NCBI GenBank assembly: GCA_018261905.1
Contig: JAGTRU010000005.1
Span: forward strand, 62,001 to 126,000
Source: Pseudomonadota bacterium
GTDB taxonomy: Bacteria > Pseudomonadota > Gammaproteobacteria > Burkholderiales > Rhodocyclaceae
Reading direction: 5' to 3'
DNA: 64,000 nt
Shown here piece by piece: positions 17,304 to 24,671 of this stretch (position 1 is the stretch's first letter; each line of letters opens with the position of its first letter). The notes below the pieces were generated by a model. It did no database searches, was not told where the DNA came from, and saw only the letters and a program-made list of their open reading frames with translations. The position numbers were made by a program, and so were the translations under genes.

Positions 17304-17831
17304 ATGTCGTCCCCGCTTCCGCCGAAATACCTTGCCGCTTATCCGGCCGCCCTGGTGGCACCGATCCAGCGCCTGCTCGAGGAAAACCGGCTGGCCGGCG
17401 TCCTCCTCCAGAAATACCCGCAGGGGCACGCCGTGCGCACCGACAAGGCGCTCTACGACTATGTCCAGGACATCAAGAACGAGTATCTGCGTAATGCCGG
17501 GCAGATCAGCAAGGTGGCCTTCGACAGCAAGCTGCATGTAATCCGCAACGCGCTCGGCACCCACACCAGCATTTCGCGGGTGCAGGGCAGCAAGCTCAAG
17601 AGCAAGCGTGAAATCCATGTCGCCGCGCTGTTCCGGGAAACGCCGCCGGAATTCCTGCGCATGATCGTCGTCCATGAACTGGCCCACAGCAAGGAACGCA
17701 GTCACGACAAGGCCTTCTACCAGCTCTGTCAATACATGGAGCCCGACTATTTCCAGCTGGAATTCGACCTGCGGGCCTATCTCTGCCTGCTCGATGCGGG
17801 GGGGCAGGGGTTGTGGCCGGCGGTTGCCTAG
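17304..17831 (+). CDS. YgjP-like zinc metallopeptidase-fold protein
   Basis: 175 residues with the metal motif VVHELAHSKERSHDKAFYQL: HExxH at about 124-128, with a further His downstream (SHDKAF). This is the arrangement of the YgjP/DUF45 family related to WLM and M48 peptidases. No signal peptide, so cytoplasmic. Family members are small metal-dependent hydrolases of uncertain substrate. The start is ATG 17304; a GAGG lies rather far upstream (about 15 nt), so translation initiation may be weak. The stop codon lies inside a short repeated sequence (17829-17841). Confidence 0.8.
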   Translation: MSSPLPPKYLAAYPAALVAPIQRLLEENRLAGVLLQKYPQGHAVRTDKALYDYVQDIKNEYLRNAGQISKVAFDSKLHVIRNALGTHTSISRVQGSKLKSKREIHVAALFRETPPEFLRMIVVHELAHSKERSHDKAFYQLCQYMEPDYFQLEFDLRAYLCLLDAGGQGLWPAVA

Positions 17832-17841
17832 GGAACGCTGA
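17829..17841. repeat. Short dispersed repeat TAGGGAACGCTGA, copy 1
   Basis: The 13-mer covers the stop codon of the YgjP-like gene and is identical to 35190-35202, which covers the stop of the bacteriohaemerythrin gene. About 100 bp further on, both copies have a similar ATGATCC(A/G)GGGAA, suggesting a shared repeat element with divergent middle. Confidence 0.5.
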
Positions 17842-17858
17842 TCTATTCCTTACCAGGT

Positions 17859-17919
17859 GGAGCGGCTTCAGCCGCGAATGGTGATCTGCTCGCGGCTCTT
17901 TCGCGGCTGAAGCCGCTCC
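17859..17919. repeat. REP-type palindrome
   Basis: GGAGCGGCTTCAGCCGCGAA (17859-17878) and its exact reverse complement (17900-17919) form a 20-bp perfect inverted repeat with a 21-nt loop. The sequence resembles the REP family of Pseudomonas-like genomes. It lies between convergent genes and may end both transcripts. Confidence 0.8.
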
Positions 17920-18069
17920 TTGGGACGGAGAGGATTGATGATCCAGGGAAGCACCGGCCGCGTCGGGGCACTCAGCTAGCGGCGCATTGCACCAGCCGCC
18001 CGGCAAAGGCGGGTGGCCACTGTTTTGTCATGCCGCCGACTCCGGCGAATGAATGTGTCCAGCGTTTCT

Positions 18070-18405
18070 CTAGCGGCCGAGTTCGGGATTCTCGGCGGGG
18101 TGGCTTTCCCGCTTCAGCGAAAGGGTGCCGCTCGTTGCCTTGACCTGGGGTTGGCCGAGGCGCTTGCGGGCCGGTCGCTGCAGCCAGCCGAGCAGTTCGC
18201 CAAACTGGCTTTCCGAGCCGAAGGCGATCTGCAACAGGTACTGCACCGACTTCGGCATTTCCCGGCCGCCTTCGTAGCGGGAGCCGCCCGGTTGCGTCAC
18301 CGATATCCGTGACCAGAACTCGGTCTGCGTCATGCCCAGTTGTTTTCTCAGAGTTCGGGCCTGCTCGCCGGTTTTAAAAACAAGTTTCGGCTTTCTGATC
18401 CTCAT
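18070..18405 (-). CDS. Cro/CI-type helix-turn-helix regulator
   Basis: 111 residues starting MRIRKPKLVFKTGEQARTLR at ATG 18405 (AGAGGT upstream). The HTH region ARTLRKQLGMTQTEFWSRIS, followed by VTQPGGSRYEGGREMPKSVQ, is typical of the HTH_3 family. The C-terminal 40 residues are basic and lack a known sensor domain. Just upstream is a 13-bp perfect palindrome at 18495-18530, a likely autoregulatory operator. An ATG at 18513 would add 36 residues but overlaps that palindrome. Targets beyond itself are unknown. Confidence 0.75.
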   Translation of the reverse strand: MRIRKPKLVFKTGEQARTLRKQLGMTQTEFWSRISVTQPGGSRYEGGREMPKSVQYLLQIAFGSESQFGELLGWLQRPARKRLGQPQVKATSGTLSLKRESHPAENPELGR

Positions 18406-18494
18406 TGCTACCTCTAGTTTGCTTGAAGCGATCTGTACCTTCGTCGGGCGCTGGCGCCGACGCAGGGTCCCTGGCTTTGTTTCAATAATATTAA

Positions 18495-18530
18495 TAATTT
18501 GATACCAATACAAACAATGGTATCAAATTA
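18495..18530. promoter_or_regulatory. 13-bp perfect palindromic operator upstream of the HTH regulator
   Basis: TAATTTGATACCA (18495-18507) and TGGTATCAAATTA (18518-18530) are exact reverse complements separated by 10 bp. The arm plus spacer geometry (about two turns) suits a dimeric HTH repressor. AT-rich sequence with TTGATA and TATCAA halves indicates overlap with the regulator's promoter. Confidence 0.65.
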
Positions 18531-18655
18531 ATCATTTATTCAAATGGGTTTTTTCGCTTGCACAAGCCACCAGGCGACTGGTTTCGAGGTGCGGGGTATC
18601 TCTGGCGCCGGCCGTCGGCGCCCCACCGGCGGGCCGGACAGCGCCGCCGGTCGTC

Positions 18656-20065
18656 CTACAAGGCCTTGACCTTGACCGCCCGGCCCTTGACCTTGCCGGC
18701 CGAGAGTTTGCGTACCGCATCGCGGGCGATGTCGCGGCGCACGGCGACATAGGTGTTCTGCTCGGTGACGGTGATTTTGCCGACCTGTTCGCGGCTGAAG
18801 CCGGCTTCGCCGGTGAGGGCGCCGAGGACATCGCCGGGACGGATTTTTTCCTTGCGCCCGCCAAGAATGAGCAGGGTGGACATCGGCGGTACCAGCGGCG
18901 CATCGTCGGCGTCGTTGAGGCTGGCCAGGTCTTCGAGTTCGAGCGGGCAGTTGATGGCCTGGGCGATCGCCGTGATGCGTCGGCGGTCGCCGGCACTGCA
19001 CAGGCTGAGTGCCCAGCCTTCGCGGTCGGCGCGGCCGGTACGGCCGATGCGGTGGATGTGGATTTCCGGATCGGGCGTCACGTCGACATTGATCACCGCT
19101 TCCAGGTCGGCGATATCGAGGCCGCGCGCCGCGACATCGGTGGCGACGAGCACCGAGACGCTGCGGTTGGCGAACTGGATCAGCACCTGGTCGCGTTCGC
19201 GCTGTTCCAGGTCGCCGTTCAGGGTCAGGGCCGAGATGCCGGCGTGACGCAGGACGTTGAGCAGATCGCGGCATTGCTGCTTGGTATTGCAGAAAGCCAG
19301 CGTGCTGACCGGGCGGTAGTGCTTGAGCAGCTTGGCCACCGCCTCCAGCCGGTCGTCCTTGCCGACTTCGTAGAAGCGCTGGCGAATCTTGGTTTCGGCG
19401 TGCTGTTCGAGCAGTTTGACTTCCTGCGGCTGGCGCAGGAATTGTTTCGCCAACTGGGCGATGCCTTCCGGATAGGTCGCCGAAAAGAGCAGGGTCTGAC
19501 GTTGTGGCGGGCAGCGCTTGGCGACGTAGGCGATGTCGTCGTGGAAGCCCATGTCGAGCATGCGGTCGGCTTCGTCGAGGACCAGGGTGCTGAGGTCGTC
19601 GAGCTTGAGGTTGCCGCGTTCCATGTGGTCCATGATGCGGCCGGGCGTACCGACCACGATATGGACGCCGTTGGCCATGCTGGTCGCCTGGTTGCGCAGG
19701 GCCGAACCGCCGCACAGCGGCAGGACCTTGATGTTGTCTTCGAAGCGGGCCAGGCGGCGGATTTCCTGGGTGACCTGGTCGGCCAACTCGCGGGTCGGGC
19801 AGAGCACCATGGCCTGCACGGCGAAATTCTTCGCATTGAGCTTGGCCAGCAGCGGCAGCGCGAAGGCGGCGGTCTTGCCGCTGCCGGTCTTGGCCTGGGC
19901 GATCAGATCGTGGCCGGCCAGGGCGAGCGGCAGGCTGGCCGCCTGGATCGGCGTCATGGTCAGGTAGTCGAGACGCTGCAGGGTATCCAGCATCGGCGCC
20001 GAGAGCGGCAATGTGGTGAAGGGCTGGCCGGCGGCGGACGGCGATTGCGGGGTGGTTTCAGTCAT
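18656..20065 (-). CDS. dbpA: DEAD-box ATP-dependent RNA helicase DbpA
   Basis: 469 residues with every DEAD-box motif: AKTGSGKT (I), PTRELA (Ia), TPGR (Ib), VLDEADRML (II), SAT (III), ARGLDI and HRIGRTGR (V, VI). The 75-residue C-terminal domain (STLLILGGRKEKIRPGDVLG onward) is the DbpA RNA-binding domain that recognises hairpin 92 of 23S rRNA during 50S assembly. The start is ATG 20065 (MTETTPQSPS). The frame is open further upstream, but that stretch overlaps a separate gene. It lies 8 bp downstream of the 162-residue gene, so the two form an operon. Confidence 0.93.
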   Translation of the reverse strand: MTETTPQSPSAAGQPFTTLPLSAPMLDTLQRLDYLTMTPIQAASLPLALAGHDLIAQAKTGSGKTAAFALPLLAKLNAKNFAVQAMVLCPTRELADQVTQEIRRLARFEDNIKVLPLCGGSALRNQATSMANGVHIVVGTPGRIMDHMERGNLKLDDLSTLVLDEADRMLDMGFHDDIAYVAKRCPPQRQTLLFSATYPEGIAQLAKQFLRQPQEVKLLEQHAETKIRQRFYEVGKDDRLEAVAKLLKHYRPVSTLAFCNTKQQCRDLLNVLRHAGISALTLNGDLEQRERDQVLIQFANRSVSVLVATDVAARGLDIADLEAVINVDVTPDPEIHIHRIGRTGRADREGWALSLCSAGDRRRITAIAQAINCPLELEDLASLNDADDAPLVPPMSTLLILGGRKEKIRPGDVLGALTGEAGFSREQVGKITVTEQNTYVAVRRDIARDAVRKLSAGKVKGRAVKVKAL

Positions 20066-20073
20066 CGCGCCGT

Positions 20074-20562
20074 TCAATCCTTGCGCTTGCGGGCCGGCAT
20101 CGGCTTGCGCTGGCGTTGGCCGGGGCGTTGCTTCTCGGGTTCCGGTTTCGGCTTGGGGACCAGCAGGTTCTTGGCGGTGGTCGCGGCGGCCGCCCGGTGG
20201 GCGGTGATGGCGGCATTGACGTCGGCTTCGGCGACGCTGACGACGGGGTGCTGCCCCTTCGGCGTGTATTCCGACAGGCGGTCCTTGATCAGGAACAGGC
20301 GTTCGGCGGTTTCCGCCTTCTTCGGCAGGCGGGTGACGATGGTTTCGGCATCCGGCGTCAGCGCGTAGCCGCCGTCGGCCGCGATGAGCAGACCGAATTC
20401 GGCCAGCCGGGCAAAGGCTTCGCACAGTTTCGGCGCGGCCGGCACATTGCCCTGGGCGAGATCGAGGGCGGCGACGATTTCCTGTAATTCGGCCGGTTTT
20501 CTTTTGGCGGCGAGCAGGGTGGCCAGTAACAGGAGGACGTCGACATCGTGGATCGTTTGCAT
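20074..20562 (-). CDS. Small protein with basic tail encoded ahead of dbpA
   Basis: 162 residues, start MQTIHDVDVLLLLATLLAAK at ATG 20562 with AAAGG upstream. The first 100 residues look like a winged-helix fold (LQEIVAALDLAQGNVPAAPK, then FARLAEFGLLIAADGGYALT). The C-terminal 30 residues are Lys/Arg/Pro-rich (KPKPEPEKQRPGQRQRKPMP), like disordered RNA-binding tails. Co-transcription with dbpA suggests a ribosome-assembly accessory role, which is inference. A longer frame upstream to 20826 has no support. Confidence 0.6.
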   Translation of the reverse strand: MQTIHDVDVLLLLATLLAAKRKPAELQEIVAALDLAQGNVPAAPKLCEAFARLAEFGLLIAADGGYALTPDAETIVTRLPKKAETAERLFLIKDRLSEYTPKGQHPVVSVAEADVNAAITAHRAAAATTAKNLLVPKPKPEPEKQRPGQRQRKPMPARKRKD

Positions 20563-20846
20563 GGGAATACCTTTGTAGAGCTGCGGAAGGAGTGCCAAAT
20601 GCCCGGTAAGTGCAGAGAAAAAGTACCGGTCTGAAAGCACTTGGCTTCCGGCAAAGGGAAGAGTGTACCTGTTTGTGGGGCAAAACCACGACTGCTTTAC
20701 GCTGGCGGGCCTTTCGAGCATCGCTGCTATTGGCGTGATCGCCGGCCGCCAGGGCCGCGGCAGGCGATCGGTCGTGGCCGGGGCGGAGTGGCGGCGTCCG
20801 CTGGCCGGGGGGCGGCGCAAGGCCATCCCGCTTCGGCAAATCGGGT

Positions 20847-21959
20847 TCAGGCGGTGCCCAGCAGCCCGATTACCGCCGTCTTGTTAAAAAACTCGGGGTA
20901 ATCCCGGCCGTTGTTGCAGATTTCGCCGAGGGCGAGGACCCCGATCATCGGCTCGTCACCCTGGACGGCTGCCAGTTCTTCCGCAAAGCGTTCGGCGAGA
21001 AAGTGCACCCGGGAAATGCAGTCGATGAACAGCCGGATCTTGCCGCTCTTGCCGCCGCACTCGGCCTCGCGCGCCGCCTGGCCGGCAGCGGCGATCAGTG
21101 CGGCCGGTTCGCCGTGCAGGAGATGGATAAAGGAGCCGGCCGGCAGTTCACCGATACAGGTCAGATTGCCATCGTCGCTGACCGTTACCGGATCGCGGGC
21201 GACGACCTCGCTGCCCAGCTTGAAAATCCCGAAAGGGTAGGCCTTGGCGGTAGCGGAAAAATTCTCCTGGTCGGGACTGACCCCGGCATGGGCGGCGATT
21301 TTCTCCCGGTAAACATCGATTGCCGGCCGGTAGTTGAGGCTGTGGATGGTGTTTTGCTTGGCCGCGGTTACCTTCATCGATTCCGAAACGATCGACCAGC
21401 CATGGGCCATGCCCAGGCTGCTCTCGATGTCGAGATGGATGACCTGCGCCGTATCCTGGAGCAGGCCGCTATTGCTGATGACGCTCGGTTTGCGGGGCGG
21501 CGATAGGGAGCCGGTGCCGCCGCCGATCTGGTTTACGCCCAGACCCGGTTGCTCGAACAGGGCGCTGATCAGGTCGCCGATCCGGCCGGCAAGGGCGTCG
21601 ACAAAGACCAGCAGGGTACCCTGGCCGTTGCCCAGGTCGGCCAGTGCGGCGACGGCCTGCTCGACACCCTGCGTCGGATCGCTGAGTTCGCCGACGTGCC
21701 GGACGTCGGGGCGCGCCGGCAGGCCAACGACAATGCTGCCGCGCTCGAAGTGCGCGCTGCCGAAAATGATTCCGGGAAAAATGCCGCCACATACCGGCTT
21801 GCCCAGCCGGTGCAGAATGGGGTCGAGGTGGGCGGCGCAAAAATCATTGGCGTCGCAGGTCAGGACCAGCAGTCCGTGCACTTCGGGCAATGCTTCAAGC
21901 GAGAACAGGGCTTGTTCCAAGGCCGACAGTGATCCCGTGGCTTCAAACCTGGTGTGCAT
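20847..21959 (-). CDS. FIST-domain sensor protein
   Basis: 370 residues starting MHTRFEATGSLSALEQALFS (GGAGAG upstream). It has the FIST N and C layout: an N-terminal region with GQGTLLVFVDALAGRIGDLI and VNQIGGGTGSLSPPRKPSVI, and a C-terminal part with AREAECGGKSGKIRLFIDCI and GDEPMIGVLALGEICNNGRD. FIST proteins are predicted small-ligand sensors and normally feed signalling partners; here no output domain is attached. It diverges from the stressosome operon, so it may share its control region and input. Cytoplasmic. Confidence 0.8.
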   Translation of the reverse strand: MHTRFEATGSLSALEQALFSLEALPEVHGLLVLTCDANDFCAAHLDPILHRLGKPVCGGIFPGIIFGSAHFERGSIVVGLPARPDVRHVGELSDPTQGVEQAVAALADLGNGQGTLLVFVDALAGRIGDLISALFEQPGLGVNQIGGGTGSLSPPRKPSVISNSGLLQDTAQVIHLDIESSLGMAHGWSIVSESMKVTAAKQNTIHSLNYRPAIDVYREKIAAHAGVSPDQENFSATAKAYPFGIFKLGSEVVARDPVTVSDDGNLTCIGELPAGSFIHLLHGEPAALIAAAGQAAREAECGGKSGKIRLFIDCISRVHFLAERFAEELAAVQGDEPMIGVLALGEICNNGRDYPEFFNKTAVIGLLGTA

Positions 21960-22314
21960 GGCGCGCTCTCCGTTGAGGTTGGATCCATCGCCGAATTCCC
22001 CGTCTACCGAAGGTATGACGGGGTTGTCGGGAGGGATACGTTTCTTGTCTTTATCGGTGAATCTTACTATTGCTGAAACCGATTGAAGCATAGTTAAAGA
22101 CGAGCGTCTGCGAAAAATTGTTACAACTGTTCGCTCCCCAGCTAGCCGCCCTTGCCCCCGGGTGACGCCAGCCGGAGAGCTGCGGCATGCTGGCCCGGCC
22201 GGCGGCAATACTTGCAACTATTGATCGGCGGCAAGTTCCAACGTCCAGTGAGGGGGGCGTTGGTTCATCCGCAGCGGTCGCAACCTTCACCGACTTTCCG
22301 TTGCAGGAGGCGCC
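21960..22314. other. Divergent control region between FIST gene and stressosome operon
   Basis: 355 bp without a gene. A possible plus-strand promoter is TTGTCT (22045-22050), a 17-bp spacer and TATTGC (22068-22073). No clear palindrome was found. A strong GGAGG at 22307 precedes the stressosome start codon. Confidence 0.35.
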
Positions 22315-23271
22315 ATGACCTACGAGAAAACGTTGCTCCCGGAAACGCTGATCTCCAGCGACGAAATTGGCCAGCGCAAGGCCTTTCTTGAATTTGCCGA
22401 CGAGGACGTGGCCCGTCTCGAGAGCGTCAATGAAGTCGCCATCCGCTATGCCGATGCGGTGATCGAGGATTTCTACCGCCATCTGCTGTCGTTCGAGGAG
22501 ACGCGGGCCTTTTTCAGCGACCCCGACGTCCTGGTCCACGTCCAGCGCATGCAGAAGGCGTATTTCACGCGGCTCACCCAGGGCAACTACGATGCGGAGT
22601 ATGTCGCCAACCGCGTCCGGATCGGCGTGGTGCACGAACGTATCGGTCTGCCGGTCAAATCCTATTTCGGCATGTACTGCTTCTATCTGCGTTCGGTGAT
22701 GCAGCGCCTGCAGGAGGAGTACAAGGACAGGCCGGAGCGGGCGTTCAGCGTCTTCGCTTCCCTGATGAAACTGACCTTCTTCGACATGGGGCTGGCTACC
22801 GACACCTATATCGAAGCCCGCGAACGCACCATCCAGAGCCAGCAGGAAGCGATCCGCGAGTTGTCGACGCCGGTTCTGCTGCTCCGCCCGGGGCTGCTGC
22901 TGTTGCCGATCATCGGCCTGATCGATACCTTGCGCGCCCGGCAACTGACCGAGCAACTGCTGCGGGCGGTGCGCGCCAATCGGGCGAAGGTCGTCGTCAT
23001 CGACGTCACCGGCGTGCCCTCGGTCGATACCAAGGTCGCCAACCACCTGGTGCAGGCGGTCGAGGCGGCGCGCCTGATGGGGGCGCTGTCGATCGTTACC
23101 GGCATTGCCCCCGACATCGCCCAGACCATGGTCCGGCTCGGCATCGACCTGATGCGCATCACCACCGTCGGCGATCTGCAGAGCGGCATCGAGGAAGCCG
23201 AGCGCCTGCTCGGCTACACCGTGCGCCGGACCGGCGACGGTGCGCCGCCCCTGGCCGGGGTACAGCCATGA
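22315..23271 (+). CDS. rsbR: RsbR-type stressosome protein with N-terminal globin sensor and STAS domain
   Basis: 318 residues. Residues 20-165 form a globin-coupled-sensor/protoglobin domain; H107 in RIGVVHERIGLPVKSYFGMY is the expected proximal haem ligand. Residues 185-305 are a STAS domain (VVVIDVTGVPSVDTKVANHL), with T239 at the position phosphorylated by RsbT in RsbR proteins. The globin makes it an oxygen, NO or CO input for the stressosome. Start ATG 22315 with AGGAGG. The stop overlaps the rsbS start (ATGA), the first in a chain of overlaps through rsbS, rsbT, rsbX and the GGDEF-EAL gene. Confidence 0.9.
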   Translation: MTYEKTLLPETLISSDEIGQRKAFLEFADEDVARLESVNEVAIRYADAVIEDFYRHLLSFEETRAFFSDPDVLVHVQRMQKAYFTRLTQGNYDAEYVANRVRIGVVHERIGLPVKSYFGMYCFYLRSVMQRLQEEYKDRPERAFSVFASLMKLTFFDMGLATDTYIEARERTIQSQQEAIRELSTPVLLLRPGLLLLPIIGLIDTLRARQLTEQLLRAVRANRAKVVVIDVTGVPSVDTKVANHLVQAVEAARLMGALSIVTGIAPDIAQTMVRLGIDLMRITTVGDLQSGIEEAERLLGYTVRRTGDGAPPLAGVQP

Positions 23272-23645
23272 ACCGCGTCCGGGCACCGGTCCTCAAGCTG
23301 GGCGAGACGCTGATCGCCTCGGTCCAGGAGGCGCTGATGGACGCCGACCTGGTCGGTCTGCGCGACGAACTGGTGGCCGACGTCAAGCGTTACCGGGCGA
23401 CCGGCGTCGTCATCGACGTCACCGTCCTCGATGTGCTCGACTCCTTTGCCGCGCGGACCATCCGCAATATCGCCCAGATGACCCGCCTGATCGGGGCGCG
23501 CACGGTGATCGTCGGCATTCAGCCGGATGTCGCCTTTGCCATGGTGCAACTCGGCCTGACCCTGGAGGGGACGGAGACGGCGCTCGATCTGGAGGATGGC
23601 CTGGCCCTGCTCGATATCCAGTTGGGACGTGAGCGCCGTGTCTGA
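23268..23645 (+). CDS. rsbS: Stressosome scaffold RsbS (single STAS domain)
   Basis: 125 residues, a single STAS domain. The strand-helix segment VVIDVTVLDVLDSFAARTIR places S59 in the LDSFAART motif, the conserved RsbS residue phosphorylated by RsbT. With RsbR it builds the roughly 1.8-MDa stressosome core that sequesters RsbT until a signal arrives. The start overlaps the rsbR stop by ATGA, and its end overlaps the start of rsbT. Confidence 0.92.
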   Translation: MNRVRAPVLKLGETLIASVQEALMDADLVGLRDELVADVKRYRATGVVIDVTVLDVLDSFAARTIRNIAQMTRLIGARTVIVGIQPDVAFAMVQLGLTLEGTETALDLEDGLALLDIQLGRERRV

Positions 23646-24039
23646 TGAATTGTCCGTTCCCGTGCGCAGCGAGGCCGATCTGGTGACGGCTCGTCAGCGC
23701 GGCCGGGAAATCGCCTCGGCGCTGCATTTTTCGTCGAGTGAACAGACCCTGATCGCGACGGCGATATCGGAAGTGACGCGCAATATCCTGAGCTATGCCG
23801 GGAGCGGCGAACTCAAGCTGAGCCTGGTCCAGCAGGGGAGAAAAATGGGGGTGTCGATCACCGCCCGCGACAATGGCCCAGGCATTGCCGATCTGTTCTC
23901 GGCGATGCAGGACGGCTACAGCACATCCGGCAGCCTGGGGCTCGGGCTGCCCGGTTCGAAGCGCCTGATGGACGAGTTCGGGATCGTTTCCGAAGTCGGC
24001 AAGGGCACGACGGTGACGATGACCAAATGGAAACTTTAA
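23629..24039 (+). CDS. rsbT: Switch serine/threonine kinase RsbT
   Basis: About 136 residues of the GHKL/HATPase anti-sigma-kinase type, with SEVTRNILSYAGSGELKLSL (N box), DNGPGI (G1) and SLGLGLPGSKRLMDEF (G2). It phosphorylates RsbR and RsbS, leaves the complex and activates a partner downstream. The start is uncertain: GTG 23629 or GTG 23638, both inside the end of rsbS and both with weak ribosome sites, implying coupling. No RsbU, RsbV, RsbW or SigB gene is present nearby. Confidence 0.88.
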   Translation: MSAVSDELSVPVRSEADLVTARQRGREIASALHFSSSEQTLIATAISEVTRNILSYAGSGELKLSLVQQGRKMGVSITARDNGPGIADLFSAMQDGYSTSGSLGLGLPGSKRLMDEFGIVSEVGKGTTVTMTKWKL

Positions 24040-24671
24040 TTTCCCTGCCTTCCTGTGAATACGCCATCGCCGGGCGCCCGCTTGCCGGCGAACGAAAGTC
24101 GGGCGATGCCGCGCTGGTGCTAAGCGTCGGGCATCGCCTGCTGGTCGCCGTGGTCGACGGCCTGGGCCATGGCGACGAGGCGGCGATGGCGGCCGAGCTA
24201 GCCCTCGCTACCTTGCGCCAGCATGCCGACGAGCCGCTGACGACGCTCTTCAAGCAGTGTCACGAGCGCCTGCAGACCACCCGCGGCGTGGCCGCGGTGA
24301 TGGCCATCCTCGATACCCTGGAGTCGACGCTGGTCTGGGCCGGCGTCGGCAATGTCGAAGCCGTCCTCGTCGCGGCCAAGCCGGGGGCGCGCCGCGCCAA
24401 GCAGTGGCTGACCAATCGCGGCGGTGTTGTCGGTTACCGCTTGCCGGTGGTCGAGGCGAGGGCGGTGCCGATCCTGGTCGGTGATTTGCTGATTATCGCC
24501 ACCGACGGTATCGACGAAGGTTTCGTCGCCGAGGAACTGCAGCCGGATACCCCCGAAAACATGGCGCGCTCCATCCTCGAGCAGCACGGCAAGGCGGCGG
24601 ACGATGCCCTGGTCCTGGTCTTGCGCTGGCTGGGCGGGACCGCCGGAGTCGTCTTGAGCGATCCCTTATGA
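24027..24671 (+). CDS. rsbX: PP2C-like phosphatase RsbX
   Basis: 214 residues of the SpoIIE/PP2C type: SGDAALVLSVGHRLLVAVVD, GLGHGDEAAMAA and LLIIATDGIDEGF hold the metal-binding Asp residues. RsbX resets the stressosome by dephosphorylating RsbR and RsbS. It lacks sensor domains, as expected for RsbX rather than RsbU. It overlaps rsbT by 13 bp at the start, and its stop overlaps the start of the GGDEF-EAL gene (ATGA). Confidence 0.88.
   Translation: METLISLPSCEYAIAGRPLAGERKSGDAALVLSVGHRLLVAVVDGLGHGDEAAMAAELALATLRQHADEPLTTLFKQCHERLQTTRGVAAVMAILDTLESTLVWAGVGNVEAVLVAAKPGARRAKQWLTNRGGVVGYRLPVVEARAVPILVGDLLIIATDGIDEGFVAEELQPDTPENMARSILEQHGKAADDALVLVLRWLGGTAGVVLSDPL

Noticed and set aside
20066-20839. 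Extension of dbpA upstream by about 250 residues
   Set aside because: It runs through a separate small gene and reads as low-complexity Arg/Pro-rich sequence. DbpA homology begins at MTETTP, position 20065.
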